A stretch of 64,000 bases of DNA from positions 1 to 64,000 of the forward strand of contig NZ_JARGDO010000014.1 of the NCBI RefSeq assembly GCF_029211185.1, written 5' to 3'. Positions 8,179-16,013 of the stretch are shown here, piece by piece. The notes beneath the pieces are model-generated. The model had not been told where the DNA came from. It made no database searches and saw only the letters and a list, made by a program, of their open reading frames with translations. Position 1 is the first letter of the stretch; each line of letters starts with the position of its first letter. A program made the translations under genes and the position numbers. This stretch comes from Tessaracoccus caeni (GTDB taxonomy: Bacteria > Actinomycetota > Actinomycetes > Propionibacteriales > Propionibacteriaceae).

Positions 8179-8909
8179 CGACCAAGCCGGTCATCGACCT
8201 GCGTGACGTGCACAAGACCTACGGCGAGGGCGAGGCGGCGGTGCGCGCCGTCGATGGAGTGTCTCTTCGCGTCGAGCGCGGCGACTACGTGGCGATCATG
8301 GGCGCCTCCGGCTCTGGGAAGTCGACGATGATGAACATCATCGGGTGCCTCGACACCCAGACCAGCGGAAGCTACCGGCTGGACGGAATCGACGTGCGGC
8401 TGCTGGACGACCGACAGCAGTCGCGGATCCGCAATCGCAAGATCGGCTTCATCTTCCAGAGCTTCAACCTGATCGCTCGCACCAGCGCGCTGTCCAACGT
8501 CGAGTTACCGCTGGCCTATGCGGGCATCTCCGCCAAGGAACGACGGCGGAGGGCGCTTGCCGCACTGGATGCGGTCGGGCTGTCACAGCGCGTCGGGCAT
8601 ACGCCGGCTCAGCTCTCCGGTGGGCAGCAGCAGCGCGTCGCGGTGGCGCGGGCGATGGTGACGGATCCCGTCCTGCTGCTGGCCGACGAGCCCACCGGAG
8701 CGCTGGACAGCCACAGCACCGAGGACGTGCTCGACCTGTTCGACCGTCTCTCACTGGGTGGGCGCACTGTGGTGGTGATCACCCACGAGTCGGAGGTGGC
8801 CGCCCGCGCGAAGCGAGTGCTGCGGATGCGTGACGGATTGGTCGTCTCGGACGAGCGGGTCGTACCGGTCGACGCTCCCCCGCCGAGGATCGCGGAGGCG
8901 ACGCGATGA
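8175..8909 (+). CDS. ABC transporter ATP-binding protein (MacB/LolD type)
   Basis: A 244-residue nucleotide-binding subunit with Walker A GASGSGKST, Q-loop FIFQSFNLI, signature LSGGQQQRVAVARAM, Walker B VLLLADEPTG and H-loop VVITHESEVA. The sequence is of the MacB/LolD/FtsE-like class that powers mechanotransmission rather than membrane translocation. It overlaps by 4 bases with both the adaptor upstream and the permease downstream. Confidence 0.95.
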   Translation: MTTKPVIDLRDVHKTYGEGEAAVRAVDGVSLRVERGDYVAIMGASGSGKSTMMNIIGCLDTQTSGSYRLDGIDVRLLDDRQQSRIRNRKIGFIFQSFNLIARTSALSNVELPLAYAGISAKERRRRALAALDAVGLSQRVGHTPAQLSGGQQQRVAVARAMVTDPVLLLADEPTGALDSHSTEDVLDLFDRLSLGGRTVVVITHESEVAARAKRVLRMRDGLVVSDERVVPVDAPPPRIAEATR

Positions 8910-10174
8910 ACATCTCGGAGGCAGCCAAGTTCGCCTGGCGCGGCCTGATGGCCAACAAGCCCCGGTCGGCGCTGACCATGCTCGGGGTGATGATCGGCGT
9001 GGCGTCGGTCATCGTGCTGGTGGCCGTGGGCTCGGGCGCGAGCCGGTCGGTCTCCAGCACGCTCAGCTCTCTCGGCACGAACACCCTCACCATCACGCCC
9101 GGTGGAGGAAGCGGCGGTTTCGGCGGCTTTCCCGCAGGATTCGGCGGCGCCGCGGGGGACACCGCCGACACCGGCACCCAGATCCGCGAGGCCACTCTGA
9201 CCATGGCCGACGCCGAGGCGCTGGCCGATCCGGTGGCCGCTCCGGACGTGGCTCGCGTCGCGCCCGTGGTGAGCGCATCGTCGGTGACGGCGACGCTCGG
9301 CACGGCGTCGCATACCGTCGCCACCACCGTCGGATCGACCGCCACGTACCTGACGATCGGCAACGAGGTGGTCACGCGCGGACGCGCGTTCGCCGCCTCC
9401 GACTACGATTCCCACTCCCGCGTCCTGCTGATGGGCAGCACCGTCGCCGAGGCTCTGGCCGGCGGCGACGGCACGGCCATCCTCGACCAGGTGGTCCGCC
9501 TGAACGGCAAGGAGTTCACCGTGATCGGGTTGCTGGAGGAGAAGGGCTCCTCCGGTTTCCAGGATGAAGACGACCGGATCATCGCGCCCGCCACCGCCGT
9601 CCAGGACCACCTGGCCGGCTACGGGAACCTGAGCAGTATCTCCGTGCAGGCGGCCAGCGCGGAGAAGGTCGACGCCGCACAGGCTCAGGTCGAGTCGATC
9701 CTGGATTCCCGGCACCGCACCACGGCCGACGACCGCGACTTCACCGTCACCAACTCGGCCAGCTTCCTCAGCGCCGCCAGCTCCATCACCGGCATCTTCA
9801 CGCTGCTGCTCGGGGCGATCGCGGCCATCTCGCTGCTCGTCGGCGGAATCGGCGTGATGAACATCATGCTGGTCACCGTCACCGAGCGCACCCGCGAGAT
9901 CGGCATCCGCAAAGCGATCGGCGCCGACCGAGCCGACATCATCCTGCAGTTCATGCTCGAGGCCGTCATGCTCTCCGTGCTGGGCGGGGTCGCGGGCATC
10001 GGATTCGGCTATCTGGTCACCCGGATCGAGATCGCCGGCTTCCGCGCCGTCATCGAGCCGTACTCCGTCGCCCTCGCCTTCGGCTTCGCGGTGGCCGTCG
10101 GCCTCTTCTTCGGCATCTATCCCGCGATGCGCGCCGCCTCGCTACGGCCCATCGACGCCCTCCGCTACGAGTAG
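8906..10174 (+). CDS. MacB-like ABC transporter permease
   Basis: A 422-residue permease of the MacB/FtsX fold. TM1 follows a short amphipathic start (ALTMLGVMIGVASVIVLVAVG). A large extracytoplasmic domain comes next (about 60-290), beginning with a Gly/Phe-rich stretch (GGGSGGFGGFPAGFGG), then three TMs with the family signature SLLVGGIGVMNIMLVTVTER and the RTREIGIRKAIGA coupling helix. It ends with LRPIDALRYE, as in the family. It completes the adaptor-ATPase-permease set with the two preceding genes. Substrate unknown. Confidence 0.93.
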   Translation: MNISEAAKFAWRGLMANKPRSALTMLGVMIGVASVIVLVAVGSGASRSVSSTLSSLGTNTLTITPGGGSGGFGGFPAGFGGAAGDTADTGTQIREATLTMADAEALADPVAAPDVARVAPVVSASSVTATLGTASHTVATTVGSTATYLTIGNEVVTRGRAFAASDYDSHSRVLLMGSTVAEALAGGDGTAILDQVVRLNGKEFTVIGLLEEKGSSGFQDEDDRIIAPATAVQDHLAGYGNLSSISVQAASAEKVDAAQAQVESILDSRHRTTADDRDFTVTNSASFLSAASSITGIFTLLLGAIAAISLLVGGIGVMNIMLVTVTERTREIGIRKAIGADRADIILQFMLEAVMLSVLGGVAGIGFGYLVTRIEIAGFRAVIEPYSVALAFGFAVAVGLFFGIYPAMRAASLRPIDALRYE

Positions 10175-10190
10175 TCCCCGAAAGGCGCCC

Positions 10191-10355
10191 ATGACCGACC
10201 CCATCAACCTCGACGACCCAGACGACGAGTTCCAGCCTCGCCATCGCCGCCGCCTGCACTGGCTGACGGTGGTTCTCATCGGCTTGATCATCTGGGGTGC
10301 CGGCTTCCTCGTCGGCGTCCTCGTCGACCGGTCGTTCGCCGGCCTCCTCCCCTGA
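10191..10355 (+). CDS. Small single-TM protein at end of efflux operon
   Basis: A 54-residue reading frame, ATG 10191 to TGA 10355, 16 bp after the permease stop and preceded by GAAAGG. The acidic N-terminus (MTDPINLDDPDDEF) and a basic patch (QPRHRRRLH) are followed by one hydrophobic helix (residues 24-46, LTVVLIGLIIWGAGFLVGVLV). It has the look of a small pump-associated membrane protein, but I recognise no family. Position and spacing suggest cotranscription with the pump. Confidence 0.6.
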   Translation: MTDPINLDDPDDEFQPRHRRRLHWLTVVLIGLIIWGAGFLVGVLVDRSFAGLLP

Positions 10356-10400
10356 CCGGTGCCAATGCACAGGCCGATACCTCGTGAACACCTATCAGCA

Positions 10401-10703
10401 TCACCGATCGCGCAGGGTTTGCTCCCAGTCCTGGACCGTGCTGAAGATCGCGATGATGTGGATATCGTCTGCCGTCACAAGGAAGCAGACGACACGATGT
10501 CGCTCAAAAATCCGAGTTCGTAAGCCGGGCAGAAGGTCGTCTCGATGATGCCCGGCGGGCGGCGCGGTTGCTATCCCGTCGCAGAAGTCGAGCAGGCGGT
10601 CGAGGTAGGCGTCTGCAACTGATGGGCCGGCACGCTCGATCAGATAGGTCTCTATCTCTTCGAGTTGAGCGAGGGCTTCAGGAGAGTAGCGCGGCGGTGT
10701 CAT
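10401..10703 (-). CDS. ParE/RelE-type toxin
   Basis: A 100-residue ParE-superfamily toxin: RYSPEALAQLEEIETYLIERAG at the N-terminus, LPGLRTRIFERHRVVCFL in the beta-sheet, and IIAIFSTVQDWEQTLRDR at the end. ParE members poison gyrase and RelE members cleave mRNA on the ribosome. The sequence is closer to ParE, but the target is not proven. Its ATG overlaps the antitoxin stop by 4 bases, the usual antitoxin-first order. Confidence 0.88.
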   Translation of the reverse strand: MTPPRYSPEALAQLEEIETYLIERAGPSVADAYLDRLLDFCDGIATAPPAGHHRDDLLPGLRTRIFERHRVVCFLVTADDIHIIAIFSTVQDWEQTLRDR

Positions 10704-10996
10704 GCGCGGGTGGCGCGTCGGGCCGTGAAGTGCGCACGCACGTCGTCTGCCGGAATCGACCGTGAGGGATCGCTCAGAGTTTCCTCGGCGATCGGCACCG
10801 CGACCTCGCGGAGCCATCGCTCCACCTCTGGGTCATGGGTGAGATCGTCCTCTTCGGTGAGCAGCCGTAATCCGTTGCGGATCACTTCATCCTGATTCGG
10901 GTACTCGCCCGACGCCACCCGAGCGTTGACCGCGTCCGCGACGTCACGGCGCACCACGAGGGGAACCATGTCGTGGATGGGTTCGGCGGCGTTCAT
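10700..10996 (-). CDS. ParD-like (CC2985-type) antitoxin
   Basis: A 98-residue protein with a ribbon-helix-helix-like N-terminus (PLVVRRDVADAVNARVASGEY, then PNQDEVIRNGLRLL) and an acidic, probably flexible, toxin-binding C-terminus. The ATG at 10996 starts the conserved region. It is encoded directly before the ParE-like toxin with a 4-base overlap. Autoregulation of the operon is typical of the family. No clear operator was found upstream. Confidence 0.85.
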   Translation of the reverse strand: MNAAEPIHDMVPLVVRRDVADAVNARVASGEYPNQDEVIRNGLRLLTEEDDLTHDPEVERWLREVAVPIAEETLSDPSRSIPADDVRAHFTARRATRA

Positions 10997-11134
10997 GCTC
11001 AGAGTCTACGTCCACCCTCCCCTCACACCGCAGCGTTTTCCACAGGTCAGGGGGTGCCCCGGTCTTACCCCCGTTTTCACAGCGTCTACCCAGGTTGTAC
11101 GTGTATAAGGGCAACGCTCGGCTAATCTGGCCGG

Positions 11135-12067
11135 GTGTTGGGGCCCTTTCTTCGTCGTGCGCACGAGATTCTCATCTCGTTGCGCGACGCTTTCCTGACC
11201 CAACCCCATGGCGTGTTCGTCATGGACACCATGGCGGAGCTGCCTCTGGACCCCATCGCGGTGCGCCGCGCAGCTCACGTGCAACGGCTGGCTGAGGTCG
11301 GCCCGCGCGAGATTCGTGAGATCTCCGCCGCGCGACTCCAGGATCCCCAACGTCTGGCCAAGGCCGCTCGTCGCGCCCTGGAGTCGGGGTGTCGTCTCTG
11401 GGTGCTGTCCATCGACGACGAGGCCACGCTGAGCGCGCTGCACGAGCGGTTCGGCGATGCCCTGGTGGCTCTGGGTCCGGAGACAGAAGACGGCCGTCGC
11501 GCCTACGGCATCTCGCCCGCCGACGCCACAAGGTGGCTCCTCAAAGAACACCCCGACCAGGCCGAGATCTTCGAGGGCGCCGACGCCGCCGGCTTTCCCC
11601 ACGATCTCCTGGCGACGCTCAGCGAGCTCACCATCCCGGTGCGGCACCGCTCGGCGATCTCCACCTTCCTGCGCAATCCCCGCGTCTACGTCTACCTCGT
11701 GGTGTTCATCTATTCCGCACTGCGCGCCCTGCCGGTGGTCTTCGTCAAAGAGTTCCACGGCAGTGTGCTTATGCTCTGGTCGATCGACATCATCACCGCC
11801 GTGCCCTACACCTGGGGGGTGATCGCGATGGTCACCGGGAGCACCCGGCGGACGCGCATCCTGGGCGCGCTCACCACGATCGTCACCTTCGTCGCACCCT
11901 ACGTGTACTTCGGCCTGCACGGCCGCGACTATCCGCCGTACGTGATCGTCGTGATCGCGGTGCTGGTGTTCAGCGGCCTCGGCCTCGAGGTGGCCAAGTT
12001 CCGCCAAGAGCGAGGACTCGAAAAGCGCTACGCCGCCGTCGAACCGCGCCGTGTCACCAGTTCCTGA
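11135..12067 (+). CDS. Unknown protein: soluble N-domain plus four-TM C-domain
   Basis: A 310-residue protein that I do not recognise. Residues 1-185 are soluble, helix-rich and rich in Arg/Glu/Ala, with a possible Rossmann-like core (GCRLWVLSIDDEATL). Residues about 185-295 hold four hydrophobic helices (VYVYLVVFIYSALRALPVVFV; VLMLWSIDIITAVPYTWGVI; ILGALTTIVTFVAPYVYFGL; YVIVVIAVLVFSGLGLEVAKF). The tail is basic. Start: GTG 11135 gives the full length, and an in-frame ATG at 11222 (MDTMAELPLDP) is the alternative. The 3' end overlaps the 3' end of the phosphatidylcholine synthase gene by 40 bp on the other strand. Confidence 0.65.
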   Translation: MLGPFLRRAHEILISLRDAFLTQPHGVFVMDTMAELPLDPIAVRRAAHVQRLAEVGPREIREISAARLQDPQRLAKAARRALESGCRLWVLSIDDEATLSALHERFGDALVALGPETEDGRRAYGISPADATRWLLKEHPDQAEIFEGADAAGFPHDLLATLSELTIPVRHRSAISTFLRNPRVYVYLVVFIYSALRALPVVFVKEFHGSVLMLWSIDIITAVPYTWGVIAMVTGSTRRTRILGALTTIVTFVAPYVYFGLHGRDYPPYVIVVIAVLVFSGLGLEVAKFRQERGLEKRYAAVEPRRVTSS

Positions 12068-12777
12068 ACCGTCCGATAGGCGCTGAGCAGCATCAGCCAG
12101 CCGCCGCAGACCCACCAGATGATCTCCACCACGAGGCTGCGCTCCGGATACTGAGCGACGAGCACCGCCGTCGCCGCGATCCACCCGAAGGCCGTCACCA
12201 CGTTGACCGGCATCAACCGGGTGACGCGGAACGGATGCACGAAGGTGAGCGGCGCCACGGTGAGGATCGACAGCACGATCGTGACCACGACGTTGAAGGT
12301 CACCCCGGTGCCGAGGATCCACATCACCACGGCCACCACGTTCCAGGCGGCGGGGAAGCCCATGAAGTAGTAGTCGTGGGTCTTGAGACCGACGTTGCAG
12401 TAGCAGAAGACCGAGGAGACGCAGATCAGGACGAACATCGCTCCGGCCATCCCCGGCGAGCCGAACGGCAGATGCAGGTACATGAACAGCGCGGGGATGA
12501 AGGTCCAGGTCAGGTAGTCGACCACCATGTCGAGCACCGCACCGTCGAAGCCCGGGGCGTAGACCTTCACCTCGGCCTTGCGGGCCATGGTGCCGTCGAG
12601 GCCGTCGACGATCAATGCGATCCCCAGCCACAGCCACATCTTGGCGATCTCGCCCTCGAACAGCGCCACCACCGCGAGGCAGGCCCACACCACTCCAGTC
12701 ATGGTGAACAGGTGCACCAGCCAGGCGAGGGCGATGCGTGCGGGGTTGCGCGGGACGGCGTGTGTTGTGGTGGTCAT
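12028..12777 (-). CDS. pcs: Phosphatidylcholine synthase (CDP-diacylglycerol-choline phosphatidyltransferase)
   Basis: A 249-residue integral membrane CDP-alcohol phosphatidyltransferase of the Pcs branch, predicted to join choline to CDP-diacylglycerol to give phosphatidylcholine and CMP. The CDP-OH-P motif is VDGLDGTMARKAEVKVYAPG followed by G-AVL-D-MVV-D. Further blocks match alphaproteobacterial Pcs as I remember it: VHLFTMTG near the start, THDYYFMGFPAAWNVV, and TFVHPFRVTRLMPVN. About seven TM helices are visible. The BCCT transporter lies 46 bp upstream on the same strand, so choline uptake and use would be co-expressed. Phosphatidylserine or other alcohol acceptors are less likely because the HPFRV segment is Pcs-like. 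Confidence 0.85.
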   Translation of the reverse strand: MTTTTHAVPRNPARIALAWLVHLFTMTGVVWACLAVVALFEGEIAKMWLWLGIALIVDGLDGTMARKAEVKVYAPGFDGAVLDMVVDYLTWTFIPALFMYLHLPFGSPGMAGAMFVLICVSSVFCYCNVGLKTHDYYFMGFPAAWNVVAVVMWILGTGVTFNVVVTIVLSILTVAPLTFVHPFRVTRLMPVNVVTAFGWIAATAVLVAQYPERSLVVEIIWWVCGGWLMLLSAYRTVQELVTRRGSTAA

Positions 12778-12823
12778 CTTCTCGTCTCGGTTCTCAGGTT
12801 GGCAGAGGTGACGCGCGGGGAGG

Positions 12824-14422
12824 CTAGTCCCCGACTCGGGCGGCCATAGGCAGCGCGTTGCCGGGCGGCGGTTCGACGCGGTGCCTCTCCTCGCGGTTGA
12901 GCGCCCGGTACAGCGAGAACATCACCAGATACAGCACGACGGAGAACGGCAAGCCGATGATCAGCGTCGCCTGCTGCAACGTACTGACCCCTCCGACGAC
13001 GAGCATCGCCAAGGTCAGCACCCCGGTCGCGACCGACCACACGATCCGCAGGATCCGTCCGCCATCCTGGTGGGCGTCCTCGATCTTCGACGAGAACCCA
13101 GAGAGCACCAGCGCGCCGGAGTCGGCGGAGGTGACGTACAGCAGCAGGCCGGCGAGCAGCGCCACCACGAGCAGCACCGAACCGCCCGGGTATTCCGCGA
13201 TCAGATCGAAGAAGGCACGCTCGGGGAGCGCCACGGCCGTCTCCGCGAAGGTCATGTCCCCGCCGATCACCAGATCGAGGGCCGAGTTGCCGAGCACCAC
13301 AACGAAGAGCGCGATGTAGAGGAACGGGATGATCATCACGCCGACGATGAACTGGCGCAGCGTCCGGCCACGGGAGATGCGCGCGAGGAAGAGCCCGACG
13401 AAGGGCGCCCACGCGATCCACCAGGCCCAGAAGAACAGCGTCCACGCCTGCGACCACGCGTCGGGCCGGTCCCACGCGTGGGTCTCCAGGAGGAGGGAGG
13501 GAAAGCGGGTCAGGAAGTCGCCGATGTTCATCACGAAACCCTCGAGGAGGCGCCTGGTCTGCCCGAACAACAGTACCCAGGCCAGCATCACGAAGACCAC
13601 GATCATGTTGGCCTCGGACAACCGGCGAATGCCTTTCTCGACGCCGGACACGGTCGAGGCCGTGGCCATCGCGACCGACAGCACGATCAGCCAGATATAG
13701 GTGGCGATGTTCTCCGGCACACCCACCAACACATGAAGGCCGTAGGCGAGCTGGACGACGCCGATGCCGAGCGAGGTGGCGATCCCGAACACCGTGCCCA
13801 GCACCGCGATGGTGTCGATGGTATCGCCCGCCCACTTGTCGGTGAACCGTCCCAGGATGGGGCGGATGAGGGTGCGGATGGAGAGGGGTTGCCCCTTCCG
13901 GTAGGCGAAGTAGGCGAAGGCGGCTCCCATCACGGCGTACATCGCCCAGCCCACCGGACCGTAGTGAAACAGCGTCCACACGATCGCCTGCTTGGCGGCT
14001 TCCGCGGTCATGCCGTCGCCCGTCGGTGGCGCGAGGTACTGGGCCACCGGCTCGGAGACGGAGAAGAACATCAGGTCGATGCCGATGCCGGCGGCGAACA
14101 GCATGGCGGTCCAGGTGAACAGGCTGAAGGCGGGACGCGATTCATCCGGGCCCAGCCGGACACGGCTGAAACGTGAGAACAGCAGGTAGGCGACGAAGGC
14201 GACCACCACGCCCGCCGTGGCGATGTAGTACCAGCCGAAGTGCGCGGCCACCCAGGTCACGATGGCGCCGATCACCTCGCCCGCCCGTTGCGGCGCGACC
14301 ATGGCCCACACCGCGAGCGCTGCGATGAGGATTCCGGAGCTCATCAGCACCGGCCAGTTCACTTTCGGCACACCTGGTGCCTGCCTCAGTTCGCCTGGGG
14401 CGACACCCTTGCCGTCGGCCAT
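12824..14422 (-). CDS. BCCT-family choline/betaine transporter
   Basis: A 532-residue betaine/choline/carnitine transporter with 12 TMs. Family marks: FAAGIGIDLMFFSVSEPVAQY, HYGPVGWAMYAVMGAAFAYF, and the substrate-box region WTLFFWAWWIAWAPFVGLFL with clustered Trp. The MFFSVSEP and FHYGP motifs are closest to BetT-like choline carriers, but it lacks BetT's long cytosolic C-terminal osmosensor. I chose ATG 14422 (MADGKGVAP); a GTG at 14482 is also in frame. The downstream pcs gene supports choline as substrate. Confidence 0.88.
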   Translation of the reverse strand: MADGKGVAPGELRQAPGVPKVNWPVLMSSGILIAALAVWAMVAPQRAGEVIGAIVTWVAAHFGWYYIATAGVVVAFVAYLLFSRFSRVRLGPDESRPAFSLFTWTAMLFAAGIGIDLMFFSVSEPVAQYLAPPTGDGMTAEAAKQAIVWTLFHYGPVGWAMYAVMGAAFAYFAYRKGQPLSIRTLIRPILGRFTDKWAGDTIDTIAVLGTVFGIATSLGIGVVQLAYGLHVLVGVPENIATYIWLIVLSVAMATASTVSGVEKGIRRLSEANMIVVFVMLAWVLLFGQTRRLLEGFVMNIGDFLTRFPSLLLETHAWDRPDAWSQAWTLFFWAWWIAWAPFVGLFLARISRGRTLRQFIVGVMIIPFLYIALFVVVLGNSALDLVIGGDMTFAETAVALPERAFFDLIAEYPGGSVLLVVALLAGLLLYVTSADSGALVLSGFSSKIEDAHQDGGRILRIVWSVATGVLTLAMLVVGGVSTLQQATLIIGLPFSVVLYLVMFSLYRALNREERHRVEPPPGNALPMAARVGD

Positions 14423-14542
14423 CTGATTCCCATCGTTCAGGGGCCGCACCTGCCGTGGGCCCACCTTATTCTCATGGATCACACAGCAAACGCAAAGACA
14501 ACCGTCGTCTGATCTTCATCATCCGAAGGTCTGACGGGGTTC

Positions 14543-15919
14543 CTAGCGCCAGCGGAAGGGGTTCAGCGAGAGCTTGTGTTCGTCGCCGGACTCGCCCTTG
14601 TCTTCGCGTTCGCGACGGCGGCCGAGCACCAGTTTCTTGAACACGACGGCGCTCTCCTCCGAGCGCCCGCCCACCACGCGTCCCTCCTCGGTGACCCAGC
14701 GGATGTCCTCTGCGGTGCGTTCGCCCGCCCTGAGGTCGACGAGATCCCCCAGGTAGCGCAGCACGGCAGCGAAGGTGGCCGCGACGGGCACGGCGAGGAA
14801 CGCACCGAGAATGCCGACCCAGGCGCTGCCGAGGAACACCGACAGCAGCACGACGACCGGATGCAGCTTCATCACTCGCGACTGCAGCACAGGCTGCAGC
14901 ACATTGCCCTCGATCTGCTGCACCGCGAGGACGAGCACCAGCACCGCGAGCGCGATCCACGCCCCGTTGAAGACGAGCGCGACGAGGATGGCGATCGTGC
15001 CTGCCGCGATCGCGCCCACGATGGGGACGAAGCCGGCCATGAAGGTGAGCACCGCGATCGGGAAGGCCATCGGCACCCCCATCAGCGCGATGCCGAGGCC
15101 GATGAACGTCGCGTCCAGCAGGCTGACCACGGCCTGGGTGCGGACATAGCCGGAGATCGTCTCCCAGATCCGCGCGGACAGTTCGGCGACGTGGAAGCCT
15201 GCGCGTCGTCCGACGATCTGCCGCGTCCAGCCCACGAAGCGGTGACCGTCCTTCAGCATGAAGAAGGTGACCATCAGGGTGATGATGCTGGTGGCGACGA
15301 TCGAGCCGAGGCTGCCGCCCAGGCTGATCACCGTGGTGGCGATGTCGCCCACCTTGGTGCGCAGCCACACGCTGACCTGTTGCATGGCCTCGTTGATCTG
15401 GACGCTGCTGATGTTGAGGGGTTCGCCCGCGGCCCAGTTCTGCAACCGACGCAGCCCTGCCAGCGCCGAGCGGTTGAGCGCGTACCACTCCCCCGCGAGC
15501 GCCGGCAGCACCAGGCTGAGCAGGAACGCAACGACGCTCACCCCCGTCAGCACCGCGATCAAAGCGCCGAAGCCATAGGGGATGCCGACTCGCTTGAGGA
15601 GTTTCACCAACGGCCACAGCACCGACGTGAGGAGGATGCTGAGCAGAATCGGGATGGCCGCGCCCGAGACGCTGCTCAGCGCCCAGCCGATGACCCATGC
15701 TGCCGCGGCGATCAGCAGGAAGCGGGCGGCCCAGGCCGCGCCCCACCGCCAGGCCTCCCCGATCACGTCGGACTTGTCGACCGGATGCTCGGGATCGGGC
15801 AGCGGCAGGGCCGCCAGCTCCTCGTCGGACAGCGAGAACCCCGCCGGACGGGCCGCCTGACTAGGCCCTTCGACGGGGTTCTCGTGCGGGGTCTGCACCG
15901 GCTGCTCGTCGTTGATCAC
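14543..15919 (-). CDS. AI-2E-family (PerM/YdiK-like) transporter, paralog 1
   Basis: A 458-residue membrane protein with about eight TMs. The disordered N-terminus has the conserved actinobacterial stretch DPEHPVDKSDVIGEAWRWG; the family core includes NISSVQINEAMQQ, MVTFFMLKDGHRFVGWTRQI and FAFIPIVGAI-like GFVPIVGAIAAGT, then QQIEGNVLQPVLQSRVMKLHP. The C-terminal tail is charged. Start is GTG 15919, with AAAGGAG five bases upstream. Members were named for autoinducer-2 export, but many are Na+/H+ or unknown transporters. A 48%-plus-looking paralog lies directly upstream, in the same direction. Confidence 0.88.
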   Translation of the reverse strand: MINDEQPVQTPHENPVEGPSQAARPAGFSLSDEELAALPLPDPEHPVDKSDVIGEAWRWGAAWAARFLLIAAAAWVIGWALSSVSGAAIPILLSILLTSVLWPLVKLLKRVGIPYGFGALIAVLTGVSVVAFLLSLVLPALAGEWYALNRSALAGLRRLQNWAAGEPLNISSVQINEAMQQVSVWLRTKVGDIATTVISLGGSLGSIVATSIITLMVTFFMLKDGHRFVGWTRQIVGRRAGFHVAELSARIWETISGYVRTQAVVSLLDATFIGLGIALMGVPMAFPIAVLTFMAGFVPIVGAIAAGTIAILVALVFNGAWIALAVLVLVLAVQQIEGNVLQPVLQSRVMKLHPVVVLLSVFLGSAWVGILGAFLAVPVAATFAAVLRYLGDLVDLRAGERTAEDIRWVTEEGRVVGGRSEESAVVFKKLVLGRRREREDKGESGDEHKLSLNPFRWR

Positions 15920-16013
15920 GGGACTCCTTTGGATGGAAGCTCCCTGTCACGATACCGCCGGGCGTCCCCGAGAGGTTGGAGAAAAGCGCGTTGTCGGCCG
16001 CCTCGTGCGCGGG

